Assembly: GCA_902803365.1 (NCBI GenBank)
Contig: CADCPU010000174.1
Span: forward strand, 1 to 6,095
DNA: 6,095 bases
Origin: Oscillospiraceae bacterium
Lineage (GTDB): Bacteria; Bacillota_A; Clostridia; Saccharofermentanales; Saccharofermentanaceae
Direction of reading: 5' to 3'
Under the pieces are notes generated by a model that was not told the DNA's origin, did not search any database, and saw only the letters and a list, made by a program, of their open reading frames with translations. Position 1 is the stretch's first letter, and the number at the start of each line of letters is the position of its first letter. Below, piece after piece: positions 1-5,343 of this stretch. A program made the translations under genes and the position numbers.

Positions 1-7
1 GCGGGCT

Positions 8-17
8 TTACAGTACG
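8..17. repeat. Half copy of the TTACAGTAC palindromic repeat
   Basis: TTACAGTACG matches nine of ten bases of the left arm of the repeats at 71 and 155. No matching right arm (TGTACTGTAA) follows within the next 50 bases, so this is either a decayed copy or the near end of a differently spaced element. Its start lies 63 bases before the start of the next copy. Confidence 0.5.
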
Positions 18-70
18 ATTCTCAGAAAAAACGTTTCGAGTATGCGCTTTTCGAGTTCAAGAAGGCAAAA

Positions 71-110
71 TTACAGTACAGATCATCCAAATCGCATTTT
101 TGTACTGTAA
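71..110. repeat. 40-bp palindromic repeat, copy 1
   Basis: A perfect 10-bp inverted repeat, TTACAGTACA (71-80) and TGTACTGTAA (101-110), encloses a 20-base loop. The same 40-bp unit recurs at 155-194 with about 31 of 40 positions identical. The arms and the loop core CCAAATC (87-93) are the conserved parts. As RNA either strand could fold into a hairpin, but no T-run follows the stem, so it is not a standard terminator. I do not recognise the family. A small non-autonomous mobile repeat, a REP-like element or a binding-site array are all possible. Confidence 0.8.
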
Positions 111-154
111 TCGCAAGCCTCTGAAGTATTAAACTGACCCCAAACCGCCGGAAA

Positions 155-194
155 TTACAGTACAAAATGCCCAAATCAAGTTTTTGTACTGTAT
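155..194. repeat. 40-bp palindromic repeat, copy 2
   Basis: Same length and layout as the unit at 71-110. The arms TACAGTACAAAA (156-167) and TTTTGTACTGTA (182-193) pair over 12 bp, leaving a 14-base loop, and the loop contains CCAAATC (171-177) as in copy 1. The outermost pair is lost (T155, T194). The left arm also matches the reverse complement of the right arm of copy 1 over about 16 bp, so the two units nest into a larger inverted repeat spanning 94-170. Confidence 0.8.
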
Positions 195-270
195 GACCTT
201 CACGAACCCCTGCGAAGAACGTTTTGCGCAGGCGCGTAGAGGCAACGCGCAGATGTAACGACCACCACCA

Positions 271-301
271 AAAACACCCCGCAACAGCAGCTGCGGGGTG
301 T
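271..301 (-). terminator. Intrinsic terminator of bioD
   Basis: Read on the minus strand, a perfect 10-bp stem (ACACCCCGCA pairing with TGCGGGGTGT, bases 301-292 and 283-274) with an 8-base loop is followed at once by a short T-run. It starts 30 bases after the bioD stop codon. On the plus strand no T-run follows, so it works in one direction, ending leftward transcription from bioD before the repeat region. Confidence 0.88.
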
Positions 302-331
302 CCGTAAGATTATTCCATGTTATAAAGGCAT

Positions 332-979
332 TTATGCGTAGAGCATAAGAAGTGTATCTTCGTCTATATCGAGATCAGTGTCTCCGTCCTTTACCTTGGC
401 GATAACAGGAACGCCTGTGAGGAGCTCGCACATTCTGAGGTTTTCTTCACAGTTCTCGTCGCCTTCTACGAAGTGGTTGAGGATGATGCCCTTAACGTGC
501 ATGTCTCTCATGATCATGTAGGAAGCTGTGAGGACGACGCTGTTGATGCAGCCTACGCCTGCGTCAGCTACGATGATGCTGTGGAGACCCAAAGTTCCGA
601 CGATGTCCTCGAGCATGAGTTCGTCGCTTATAGGGCAGCAGATTCCGCTGCTTCCTTCCATTGTGATATAGTCAAAATCCTTGCCGACTTTGTCGAAAGC
701 ATCTTTGATAACATCAAGCGATACCGGATTATTCTCTACTCTTCCGGCAATATAAGGGAGTGCCTCTGTCTTGTAAACATATGGGCACATTGTTGCTTCG
801 TCCTGTGCGATACCTGATACTTCCTTGATCCTTTTTGCATCTTCGCCGCTGTCACTCATCGTGGCCTTAAAGTAACCGCATGCGCATCCGAGCGAATTCA
901 GTTTTTTGATGATAAGGCCGGTAACATAGGACTTTCCGACTTCCGTGCCGGTTCCCGCAACGAACAGATTTACACTCAT
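332..979 (-). CDS. bioD: Dethiobiotin synthetase BioD (215 aa)
   Basis: ATP-dependent dethiobiotin synthetase closes the ureido ring of 7,8-diaminopelargonate with CO2 in the penultimate step of biotin synthesis, in the cytoplasm. The protein starts with a P-loop GTGTEVGKS (residues 9-17), close to the family's GTDTEVGKT. Next comes YFKATMSD (36-43), carrying the Lys and Ser expected at the substrate site, then EGSSG (109-113), equivalent to the EGAGG loop, then DAGVGCINSVVLTA (139-152) and KGIILNHF (163-170). Length is slightly below the roughly 225 residues of E. coli BioD. The ATG at 979 is chosen because AGAGAGG lies 7 nt upstream; a TTG two codons earlier would sit almost on that site. 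No bioA, bioB or bioF is visible, so the gene stands alone between a divergent promoter and its own terminator. The MinD/ParA-like fold is shared with other ATPases, but the motifs favour BioD. Confidence 0.9.
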   Translation of the reverse strand: MSVNLFVAGTGTEVGKSYVTGLIIKKLNSLGCACGYFKATMSDSGEDAKRIKEVSGIAQDEATMCPYVYKTEALPYIAGRVENNPVSLDVIKDAFDKVGKDFDYITMEGSSGICCPISDELMLEDIVGTLGLHSIIVADAGVGCINSVVLTASYMIMRDMHVKGIILNHFVEGDENCEENLRMCELLTGVPVIAKVKDGDTDLDIDEDTLLMLYA

Positions 980-986
980 AAACAAA

Positions 987-993
987 CCTCTCT
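987..993 (-). promoter_or_regulatory. Ribosome binding site of bioD
   Basis: AGAGAGG on the minus strand lies 7 nt before the ATG at 979. It decides the start: the in-frame TTG at 985 would leave only 1 nt of spacing and is unlikely. Confidence 0.75.
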
Positions 994-1016
994 GGACAAA
1001 TAATACTGTAAATTAA

Positions 1017-1029
1017 CACAAAGTTTGTG
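1017..1029. promoter_or_regulatory. Operator-like palindrome CACAAA-G-TTTGTG
   Basis: A perfect 6-bp inverted repeat around a central G. It falls inside either candidate minus-strand promoter of bioD: over the predicted transcription start of one and over the -35 of the other. That placement would suit a repressor. It is not a typical BirA box (TTGTTAAC arms with a 14-15 bp spacer). No regulator is encoded in the window, so the role is inferred from symmetry and position alone. Confidence 0.4.
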
Positions 1030-1031
1030 AA

Positions 1032-1061
1032 ATACTATCATTTAAATAGAGGGTGAATCAA
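1032..1061 (-). promoter_or_regulatory. Candidate bioD promoter
   Basis: On the minus strand, TTGATT (1061-1056) and TAGTAT (1037-1032) are separated by 18 bp, each four of six to the sigma-A consensus. Transcription would start near 1025, giving a leader of about 46 nt. An alternative is TTCACA (1031-1026) with CAGTAT (1008-1003) at 17 bp. Neither is strong, which would fit a regulated gene. Confidence 0.35.
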
Positions 1062-1143
1062 TAGAGTTTATAATTGTTTTACATTCTACGAAGAATAGTT
1101 ACATTTTGGACATTCTTATCAAATGCAGATATCAGATATATAA

Positions 1144-1159
1144 AGAAAGTTTGTCAAAT
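1144..1159. repeat. Near-copy of the 1018-1033 operator-like sequence
   Basis: AGAAAGTTTGTCAAAT matches ACAAAGTTTGTGAAAT (1018-1033) at 14 of 16 positions, in the same orientation. It lies just upstream of the plus-strand promoter at 1176. The two changed positions break the palindrome, so this would be a weaker half-site. The distance between centres is 126 bp. Confidence 0.4.
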
Positions 1160-1175
1160 TATTTAGCTCTTAGGA

Positions 1176-1204
1176 TTGAGAATACATAGACAATTTGCTA
1201 TATT
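1176..1204 (+). promoter_or_regulatory. Sigma-A promoter of the propeller gene
   Basis: TTGAGA (1176-1181) and TATATT (1199-1204), each five of six to consensus, are separated by exactly 17 bp. The predicted transcription start is near 1211, giving a leader of about 33 nt before the ATG at 1244. The AAGGGAG at 1206-1212 therefore lies mostly at or before the transcription start and is probably not a ribosome binding site. Confidence 0.65.
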
Positions 1205-1230
1205 TAAGGGAGTTTTTTGCCAAAACAGTT

Positions 1231-1275
1231 ATGAGTATGGAGTATGAACAGAAAAGATCAGTACATAGATTCTGA
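1231..1275 (+). other. Overlapping 14-codon upstream ORF and poor RBS at the propeller start
   Basis: ATG at 1231 (with a second in-frame ATG at 1237) opens a 14-codon frame ending in TGA at 1273-1275, overlapping the first codons of the propeller gene in another frame. The only Shine-Dalgarno-like GGAG (1239-1242) is 1 nt from the real ATG at 1244, too close for normal use. No good site precedes 1231 within the predicted transcript. The short frame could be a leader peptide or a chance ORF; coding evidence is absent. Confidence 0.3.
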
Positions 1276-3136
1276 TAATGCATATCATGAGCCATCGCGT
1301 GACCCTTATCAGGGTTTTACGCCGCTTGTTGTGGTCGTAACCATTTTGATGGTGGTTCTTACTGCTGTGCTTGCAATTGTCTATTTTAAGGGCAAGGAGT
1401 CAGCTAAGGCAGACCCTGACGGAACGGTCAATGCGGTAAGCACGGATTACATTATCGTAGCAACTCCCACACCGACTCCGGTCCCGCCTCTCCAGGATTA
1501 TCAGAACCCGATCCTTTACCCTGCATCCGCAGGCGGTAATGCGGCTGTTATCCCTGAGGACATCGCGAAGGATTCGCTTCCTTCTACGCGCGGAACTACG
1601 CAGACAATCACATCAAATGAAAATATCGTTAATGAGTACACCAGAAATCAGAAGATAAATATGGGAGATCCCCTGTTTTATACGAACATTCCCGGTGTAC
1701 TTACGTTCAGAGGGAATAATTTCCGTAACTGCGCTTCTTTCGGATATGTCGTAAGTGAGCCGAATGACTTGAAGCAGATCTGGGAATTCTCCGATATCGG
1801 CTCAAGACTTGCATCTACGATGAACTTCGAGTGGACGGGCGTTGCCTGGACGGGACAGCCTATTATCGTTAAGTGGGATGCTAGCACGAGAAGAGCGATG
1901 AACCTTTTCGAGAGCAAGAAGGACAAGGATGACCTGGTAGAGGTCATAGTCGCTGCACTTGACGGAATGGTCTACTTCTTCGATCTTGATGACGGCACTG
2001 CAACACGTAATCCGATCAACGTCGGAGCATCGATCAAGGGAACTCCTGCTGTCGACCCTCGCGGCTATCCGATCCTCTATGTCGGACAGTGCGATGACAA
2101 CGGTAACTCCGGATTCGGAATGAGGATCTTCTCTCTTGTTACGGGCAAGCAGATCTATTTCTTCGACGGACTTGATGACAGTGCTTACAGACTTAACTGG
2201 GGTGCGTGCGATTCATCTCCTTTGATCGACGGAATGACGGATACGCTCTTGTGGCCTTCCGAAAACGGTATGATCTATACCATCACTCTCAATACGAACT
2301 ACAGCGGCGGAGAGGTCTCCGTTGCTCCTCAGGTAGATAAGTACAAGTACATCTTCGCTGACTCACAGGGAAATCACATGGGCGTCGAAAGCTCGATCGC
2401 GGTATACGGCGGTTACGGATATTTCTGTGATAACGACTGGAATCTCGTGTGTCTCGATCTTAATACGCTTCAGATGGTCTGGCAGTATAAGCTCGGAGAT
2501 GATACGGATGTAACTCCGGTCATCGAAGAAGAGAATGGGATCCCTTATGTATATGCCTGTACCGAAGTAGACGGGCAGGGCGGAACCGGAGAATACTCGG
2601 GAGCCGCATATATCTACAAGTTTAACGGCCTTACGGGAGAAGTCATCTGGCAGAGCTCGGCACCTTGCTACACATATAACGGTGAGACTTCCGATACGGA
2701 TCAGAGCGGCGGATGCTTCGGCAATCCGATCTGCGGTAAGAGGAGCATCAAGAACCTCATAATCTTCTCCTTCAGCTGCACTGAAGGCATCTATCACAAA
2801 AATCAGCTCGTGGCGTTTGATAAGACTACCGGAAACACCATGTGGACTTATAATATGAACATCTATTCCTACAGTTCTCCTGTCGATGTTTATGACAGCG
2901 AAGGAAACGGGTATATAATAATAGGTGACACGCTCGGGCAGATACATCTAGTTGACGCTCAAACGGGTGAGCGAATAAAGCATATACAGACGTCCAGGTT
3001 CATCGGAACCGAAAAGGAGACGTCGGACGGCATCGTCTTTGAGGCGTCGCCGGCAGTATACGGTAATACGATCGTTATCGGAACGAAGTCGGGTTCGATC
3101 TTCGCGATAAAGATAGAACATACAGATGCAGAGTGA
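1244..3136 (+). CDS. Membrane-anchored PQQ-like beta-propeller protein (630 aa)
   Basis: Function not known; the fold is recognisable. A short cytoplasmic N-terminus is followed by one hydrophobic helix (about 26-48, no signal peptidase site evident) and a flexible linker with TPTPTPVPP (about 74-82). From about residue 150 to the end come repeated beta-propeller blades of the BamB/quinoprotein type. Blade signatures include GVLTFRGNNF (151-160), ALDGMVYFFDLDDG (238-251), LVCLDLNTLQMVWQY (401-415), YKFNGLTGEVIWQ (458-470), LVAFDKTTGNTMWTY (522-536), IHLVDAQTGERI (567-578) and IGTKSGSIFAIKI (612-624), roughly seven or eight blades. The propeller should face outward, anchored by the helix. The family is usually linked to protein scaffolding or ligand binding; PQQ binding is not implied. 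An in-frame TGA at 1232-1234 fixes the start at or after 1244, and the next Met is inside the helix. The following gene starts 8 nt after the stop, so the two are probably co-transcribed. Confidence 0.85.
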   Translation: MNRKDQYIDSDNAYHEPSRDPYQGFTPLVVVVTILMVVLTAVLAIVYFKGKESAKADPDGTVNAVSTDYIIVATPTPTPVPPLQDYQNPILYPASAGGNAAVIPEDIAKDSLPSTRGTTQTITSNENIVNEYTRNQKINMGDPLFYTNIPGVLTFRGNNFRNCASFGYVVSEPNDLKQIWEFSDIGSRLASTMNFEWTGVAWTGQPIIVKWDASTRRAMNLFESKKDKDDLVEVIVAALDGMVYFFDLDDGTATRNPINVGASIKGTPAVDPRGYPILYVGQCDDNGNSGFGMRIFSLVTGKQIYFFDGLDDSAYRLNWGACDSSPLIDGMTDTLLWPSENGMIYTITLNTNYSGGEVSVAPQVDKYKYIFADSQGNHMGVESSIAVYGGYGYFCDNDWNLVCLDLNTLQMVWQYKLGDDTDVTPVIEEENGIPYVYACTEVDGQGGTGEYSGAAYIYKFNGLTGEVIWQSSAPCYTYNGETSDTDQSGGCFGNPICGKRSIKNLIIFSFSCTEGIYHKNQLVAFDKTTGNTMWTYNMNIYSYSSPVDVYDSEGNGYIIIGDTLGQIHLVDAQTGERIKHIQTSRFIGTEKETSDGIVFEASPAVYGNTIVIGTKSGSIFAIKIEHTDAE

Positions 3137-3139
3137 GGG
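3135..3139 (+). promoter_or_regulatory. RBS deciding the start at 3145
   Basis: GAGGG overlaps the stop codon region of the propeller gene and lies 5 nt before the ATG at 3145. It favours that ATG over the in-frame GTG codons at 3133 and 3139, which overlap or abut the site itself. It also suggests translational coupling to the upstream gene. Confidence 0.6.
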
Positions 3140-3144
3140 TGCAT

Positions 3145-3564
3145 ATGATCAAAGATCTTAGTGAAGTAGGGTATGCCAATATAAAACAGTTTGAGGTGGC
3201 TATCAGTTCTGCTACGGGTGAAGGCCTTAAGGTAAGGTTCGATCTTGATAAGGAACTGCTCACATGGAACGACGGTTACATGTGGAATAATAATTTCATG
3301 AGGGGCATGAATGCCGATAAGCTGGATTATCTTAAGGAGAATCTCCCTCAGACGCATATGCTGGAATGGATGATCGCTTATAACGACGGCCGATGTGATG
3401 ACGTCGGACATGCGACTGCAAATCCGTCCATCTGGCAGATCAAAGTATACTTTGACAACGACGAGACATTGTCTTCGACATCCTGTCAGCACTTCCCAAA
3501 TGACTGGGCAAAACTTAAAAAGATCATCGAGAAGATGACCGAATGCACCTTCCGCTTGAGATAA
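3145..3564 (+). CDS. Uncharacterised protein (139 aa)
   Basis: Not recognised as a named family. It is a soluble, mixed alpha/beta-looking protein without signal peptide or membrane segment. The N-terminal half (about 12-45) reads as beta strands (IKQFEVAISS, LKVRFDLDKE, LLTWNDGYMW). The C-terminal part has a strand pair, SIWQIKVYFDNDETLSST (96-113), then a short HFPNDW turn (116-121) and a terminal helix (122-132). The pattern of Trp-initiated strand, acidic hairpin, Ser-rich strand, Pro-X-X-Trp and helix resembles small Firmicute proteins of unknown function; this is an impression, not a search result. Three Cys (84, 114, 134) are present without a metal-site spacing. It begins 8 nt after the propeller gene and is probably the second gene of that operon, although a cytoplasmic protein and an outward-facing propeller need not act together. 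Confidence 0.7.
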   Translation: MIKDLSEVGYANIKQFEVAISSATGEGLKVRFDLDKELLTWNDGYMWNNNFMRGMNADKLDYLKENLPQTHMLEWMIAYNDGRCDDVGHATANPSIWQIKVYFDNDETLSSTSCQHFPNDWAKLKKIIEKMTECTFRLR

Positions 3565-3600
3565 GGTTTTAAGACGCACACTTGACGCATTCTTCACGCT

Positions 3601-3624
3601 TGCCGTTCAATTAGTCGGCATTTT
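3601..3624 (+). terminator. Weak hairpin with short T-run
   Basis: TGCCG (3601-3605) pairs with CGGCA (3616-3620) across a 10-base loop, followed by TTTT. The stem is only 5 bp, so termination of the preceding two-gene unit would be partial at best. It overlaps the -35 region of the promoter for the next gene. Confidence 0.3.
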
Positions 3625-3634
3625 GTGGTAGAAT
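3606..3634 (+). promoter_or_regulatory. Extended -10 promoter before the membrane protein
   Basis: TAGAAT (3629-3634) is preceded by TGG, forming an extended -10 (TGnTAGAAT). The -35 at 17 bp is poor (TTCAAT, 3606-3611), which extended -10 promoters tolerate. Transcription would begin near 3641, leaving a leader of about 26 nt with GGAGG at 3656-3660. It would drive the membrane protein, kinase and metA genes. Confidence 0.45.
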
Positions 3635-3666
3635 GCTTTTGTTTCATTAATGACCGGAGGATTTTG

Positions 3667-4275
3667 ATGGATTATCTTGAGGGCCTGTTTCTCGGTAAGC
3701 TTTGGAGTGATACCGACTTTGAGAACCGACGTCACGTGACGTTGTTTATTTTGTATGGCCTTTTTATCGATGCCCTCGTCCTCTATACGTATTTTACGGG
3801 CAAGCTGATCCCTATGCTCAGCGGAGCAGGAACGCTTAAGATCGTGATCTTCATCATCCTCGCTCTTATGAAGCCCTTCATCTGCTTCAGATACTATCGA
3901 ATGCCCTTGTGGGGCAAATTACTCGTTTTATTGGAAAATCTCTATATGCATATGCTTATAGTCGGATTTACCGTATCAAATCTCCTTCCGAGGCTGACTG
4001 TTCAGTCTGGAGATCTTCAGACACATCTCATCGATTATCTCAACGGAACGCTCGAGAAGTATACGGAAAAATTCGTTGAAACGGCAGGCTCGTTCTCTAC
4101 CGTTTTCGGCGTAGTCGCAGGCGGATTGCACGTTATGGGCATCTTTGCTCTCTGCGCCATATGCGCTGTCGTCATTCCCGGACTTGCCTATCTCATCTAT
4201 AGGATGGTCCAGTACGGATATGACTGGCTTATCGCCAAGTTCATAATCCGCAAGTTCTTCGTCAGACGCAAATAA
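3667..4275 (+). CDS. Four-helix integral membrane protein of unknown function (202 aa)
   Basis: Not recognised. Hydrophobic segments at about 24-43, 57-75, 84-105 and 153-178 predict four membrane helices. The basic loop between helices 2 and 3 (CFRYYRMPLWGK, 73-84) and the basic C-terminus (KFIIRKFFVRRK, 191-202) place both ends inside by the positive-inside rule. The 106-150 stretch between helices 3 and 4 is polar and partly amphipathic and would lie outside. No transporter, kinase or protease motif is visible. The ATG at 3667 is chosen because GGAGG (3656-3660) lies 6 nt upstream; a GTG at 3625 in the same frame would start upstream of the predicted transcript and has no binding site. The next gene follows after 21 nt, so it is likely the first gene of an operon with the kinase and metA. 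Confidence 0.75.
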   Translation: MDYLEGLFLGKLWSDTDFENRRHVTLFILYGLFIDALVLYTYFTGKLIPMLSGAGTLKIVIFIILALMKPFICFRYYRMPLWGKLLVLLENLYMHMLIVGFTVSNLLPRLTVQSGDLQTHLIDYLNGTLEKYTEKFVETAGSFSTVFGVVAGGLHVMGIFALCAICAVVIPGLAYLIYRMVQYGYDWLIAKFIIRKFFVRRK

Positions 4276-4296
4276 TCTCAAGGGAGTTGTTGTATT

Positions 4297-5310
4297 ATGG
4301 CTGAATTGCAGGACAGACTCGATATCACAGTAGAAGATCTTGAAGAAAGTCTCGGACACAAGAAACTCGAGAATTTTATAAGGCAGTCCGAGGAACTGTT
4401 TCTTGAAAGGACAAAAGAGGCGATAAGCGAAGCATGCAGCAACAAGAATATCAGGGCTGTATTTATCTCCGGTCCTACATCCTCGGGAAAGACAACATTC
4501 ACGATGCACCTCGCAGAGGGCTTGAGCAAGGCCGGACGTAAGGCTGCGTTTCTCTCGCTCGATGATTATTATCAGCTCTGCGATCTCACTTTCGACAAGG
4601 ACGGACGTCCTGACTTCGAGACTATCGAGACTTTGGACCTCGAGCGCGCAAATGATGATATCAAGCGTATCCTCGCAGGCGAGACTGTCTGCCCTCCGAG
4701 ATTCAATTTCCTCACGAGGCAATCCGAGGAGAGACCTGCGTCTCAGGCCATCTCCATTCCTGAAGACGGCGTTCTCGTAGTTGAAGGACTCCACGGTCTT
4801 AATAAGCGTGTATCGGGCGATATCGATGATTCCAGCTGCATCAAGATCTTCATCATGCCTTACGGCAACATCTATTGCGACACCAAGCTCATGGACAGCA
4901 AGGAGATCCGAATGCTCAGAAGGATCGTAAGAGACTACCGTCACCGTGCTGCTCACGCGCTTTCCACCATCGACTATTGGCCGATGATCGAAAAATCCGA
5001 AGAAGCATATTACACTGACTATCTGTCAGCTGCAACATATCACATAAATTCATTCCTGGCTTATGAGAGCCTGGTAATTGCGCCTATGGCACTTCACGAC
5101 ATTAAGGAAGCACTGGCGAAGCTGTCTTCAAACACTATCGAACCGAGCATCTTTATGGCTCGCTCCACTACGGGTAAGGCTTTTGCAGATCTGTCTTCGG
5201 CATTGAACCGCGCCAGAAAGCTCGTAGATCACCTGGAGAAGATCCCGGTATGCGATCCTTCGCGTGTCCCTAATGATTCCATTCTCCTGGAGTTCATAGG
5301 TAATAATTAA
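4297..5310 (+). CDS. Uridine kinase-family P-loop kinase (337 aa)
   Basis: Probable nucleoside (uridine-type) kinase of the phosphoribulokinase/uridine kinase family, transferring phosphate from ATP to a nucleoside or similar hydroxyl substrate in the cytoplasm. An N-terminal helical stretch (about 1-50) precedes the Walker A motif GPTSSGKTT (59-67). Then come SLDDYY (87-92, family substrate-site motif), DFETIETLD (106-114, like the DFDxPxAxD element), PPRFNFLTRQ (133-142), VVEGLHGLN (161-169, Walker B-like strand) and RRIVRDYRHR (208-217, lid arginines). A helical tail of about 100 residues follows. Many clostridial relatives are around 550 residues with TGS and aminoacyl-tRNA-synthetase-like N-terminal domains; this one lacks them, though the kinase region looks complete. 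AGGGAG (4281-4286) lies 10 nt before the ATG. It sits 21 nt after the membrane protein gene and 33 nt before metA, so an operon is likely. The substrate is inferred from family only. Confidence 0.82.
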   Translation: MAELQDRLDITVEDLEESLGHKKLENFIRQSEELFLERTKEAISEACSNKNIRAVFISGPTSSGKTTFTMHLAEGLSKAGRKAAFLSLDDYYQLCDLTFDKDGRPDFETIETLDLERANDDIKRILAGETVCPPRFNFLTRQSEERPASQAISIPEDGVLVVEGLHGLNKRVSGDIDDSSCIKIFIMPYGNIYCDTKLMDSKEIRMLRRIVRDYRHRAAHALSTIDYWPMIEKSEEAYYTDYLSAATYHINSFLAYESLVIAPMALHDIKEALAKLSSNTIEPSIFMARSTTGKAFADLSSALNRARKLVDHLEKIPVCDPSRVPNDSILLEFIGNN

Positions 5311-5343
5311 TCTGTTTATCAGTTTTCGAAAAGAGGGAAATAA

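Larger units (their letters stand above)
1..331. other. Gene-free repeat-bearing intergenic stretch
   Basis: No convincing gene lies here. The stretch holds a half copy and two full copies of a 40-bp palindromic repeat (8-17, 71-110, 155-194) and a minus-strand intrinsic terminator (271-301). Bases 195-270 show nothing I recognise apart from a small GCGCGT/ACGCGC inverted pair (232-237 and 245-250). All three plus-strand frames stay open over roughly the first 107 bases, so a gene tail entering from the left cannot be excluded, but no frame shows a recognisable motif. Confidence 0.6.

Noticed and set aside
8..194. CRISPR array
   Set aside because: Only two full repeats, with palindromic arms far apart, divergent interiors, unequal spacing and no cas gene.
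232..250. Hairpin GCGCGT/ACGCGC
   Set aside because: Only 6 bp, with no T-run and no conserved context; likely chance in a GC-rich patch.
473..817. Plus-strand ORF of 114 codons
   Set aside because: It lies antisense inside bioD, whose frame carries clear family motifs; the translation has no recognisable motif.
980..1060. BirA operator before bioD
   Set aside because: No TTGTTAAC...GTTAACAA pair with a 14-15 bp spacer is present; only a loose ATTAACACAA is seen.
3133..3144. GTG start for the small protein, four codons earlier
   Set aside because: It overlaps the upstream stop codon and the ribosome binding site itself; the ATG at 3145 has proper spacing.
2363..3597. Minus-strand ORFs of 194 and 212 codons
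   Set aside because: Shadows of the propeller gene and its small partner; no ribosome binding site or motif was seen.
3976..4956. Minus-strand ORF of 326 codons
   Set aside because: It is antisense to the membrane protein and kinase genes and spans the gap between them. The plus frames hold Walker A and membrane helices, and this frame holds no motif.
5311..5343. SAM riboswitch or T-box before metA
   Set aside because: The gap is 33 nt, too short. It holds only a TTTTCGAAAA palindrome (5323-5332) next to the ribosome binding site.
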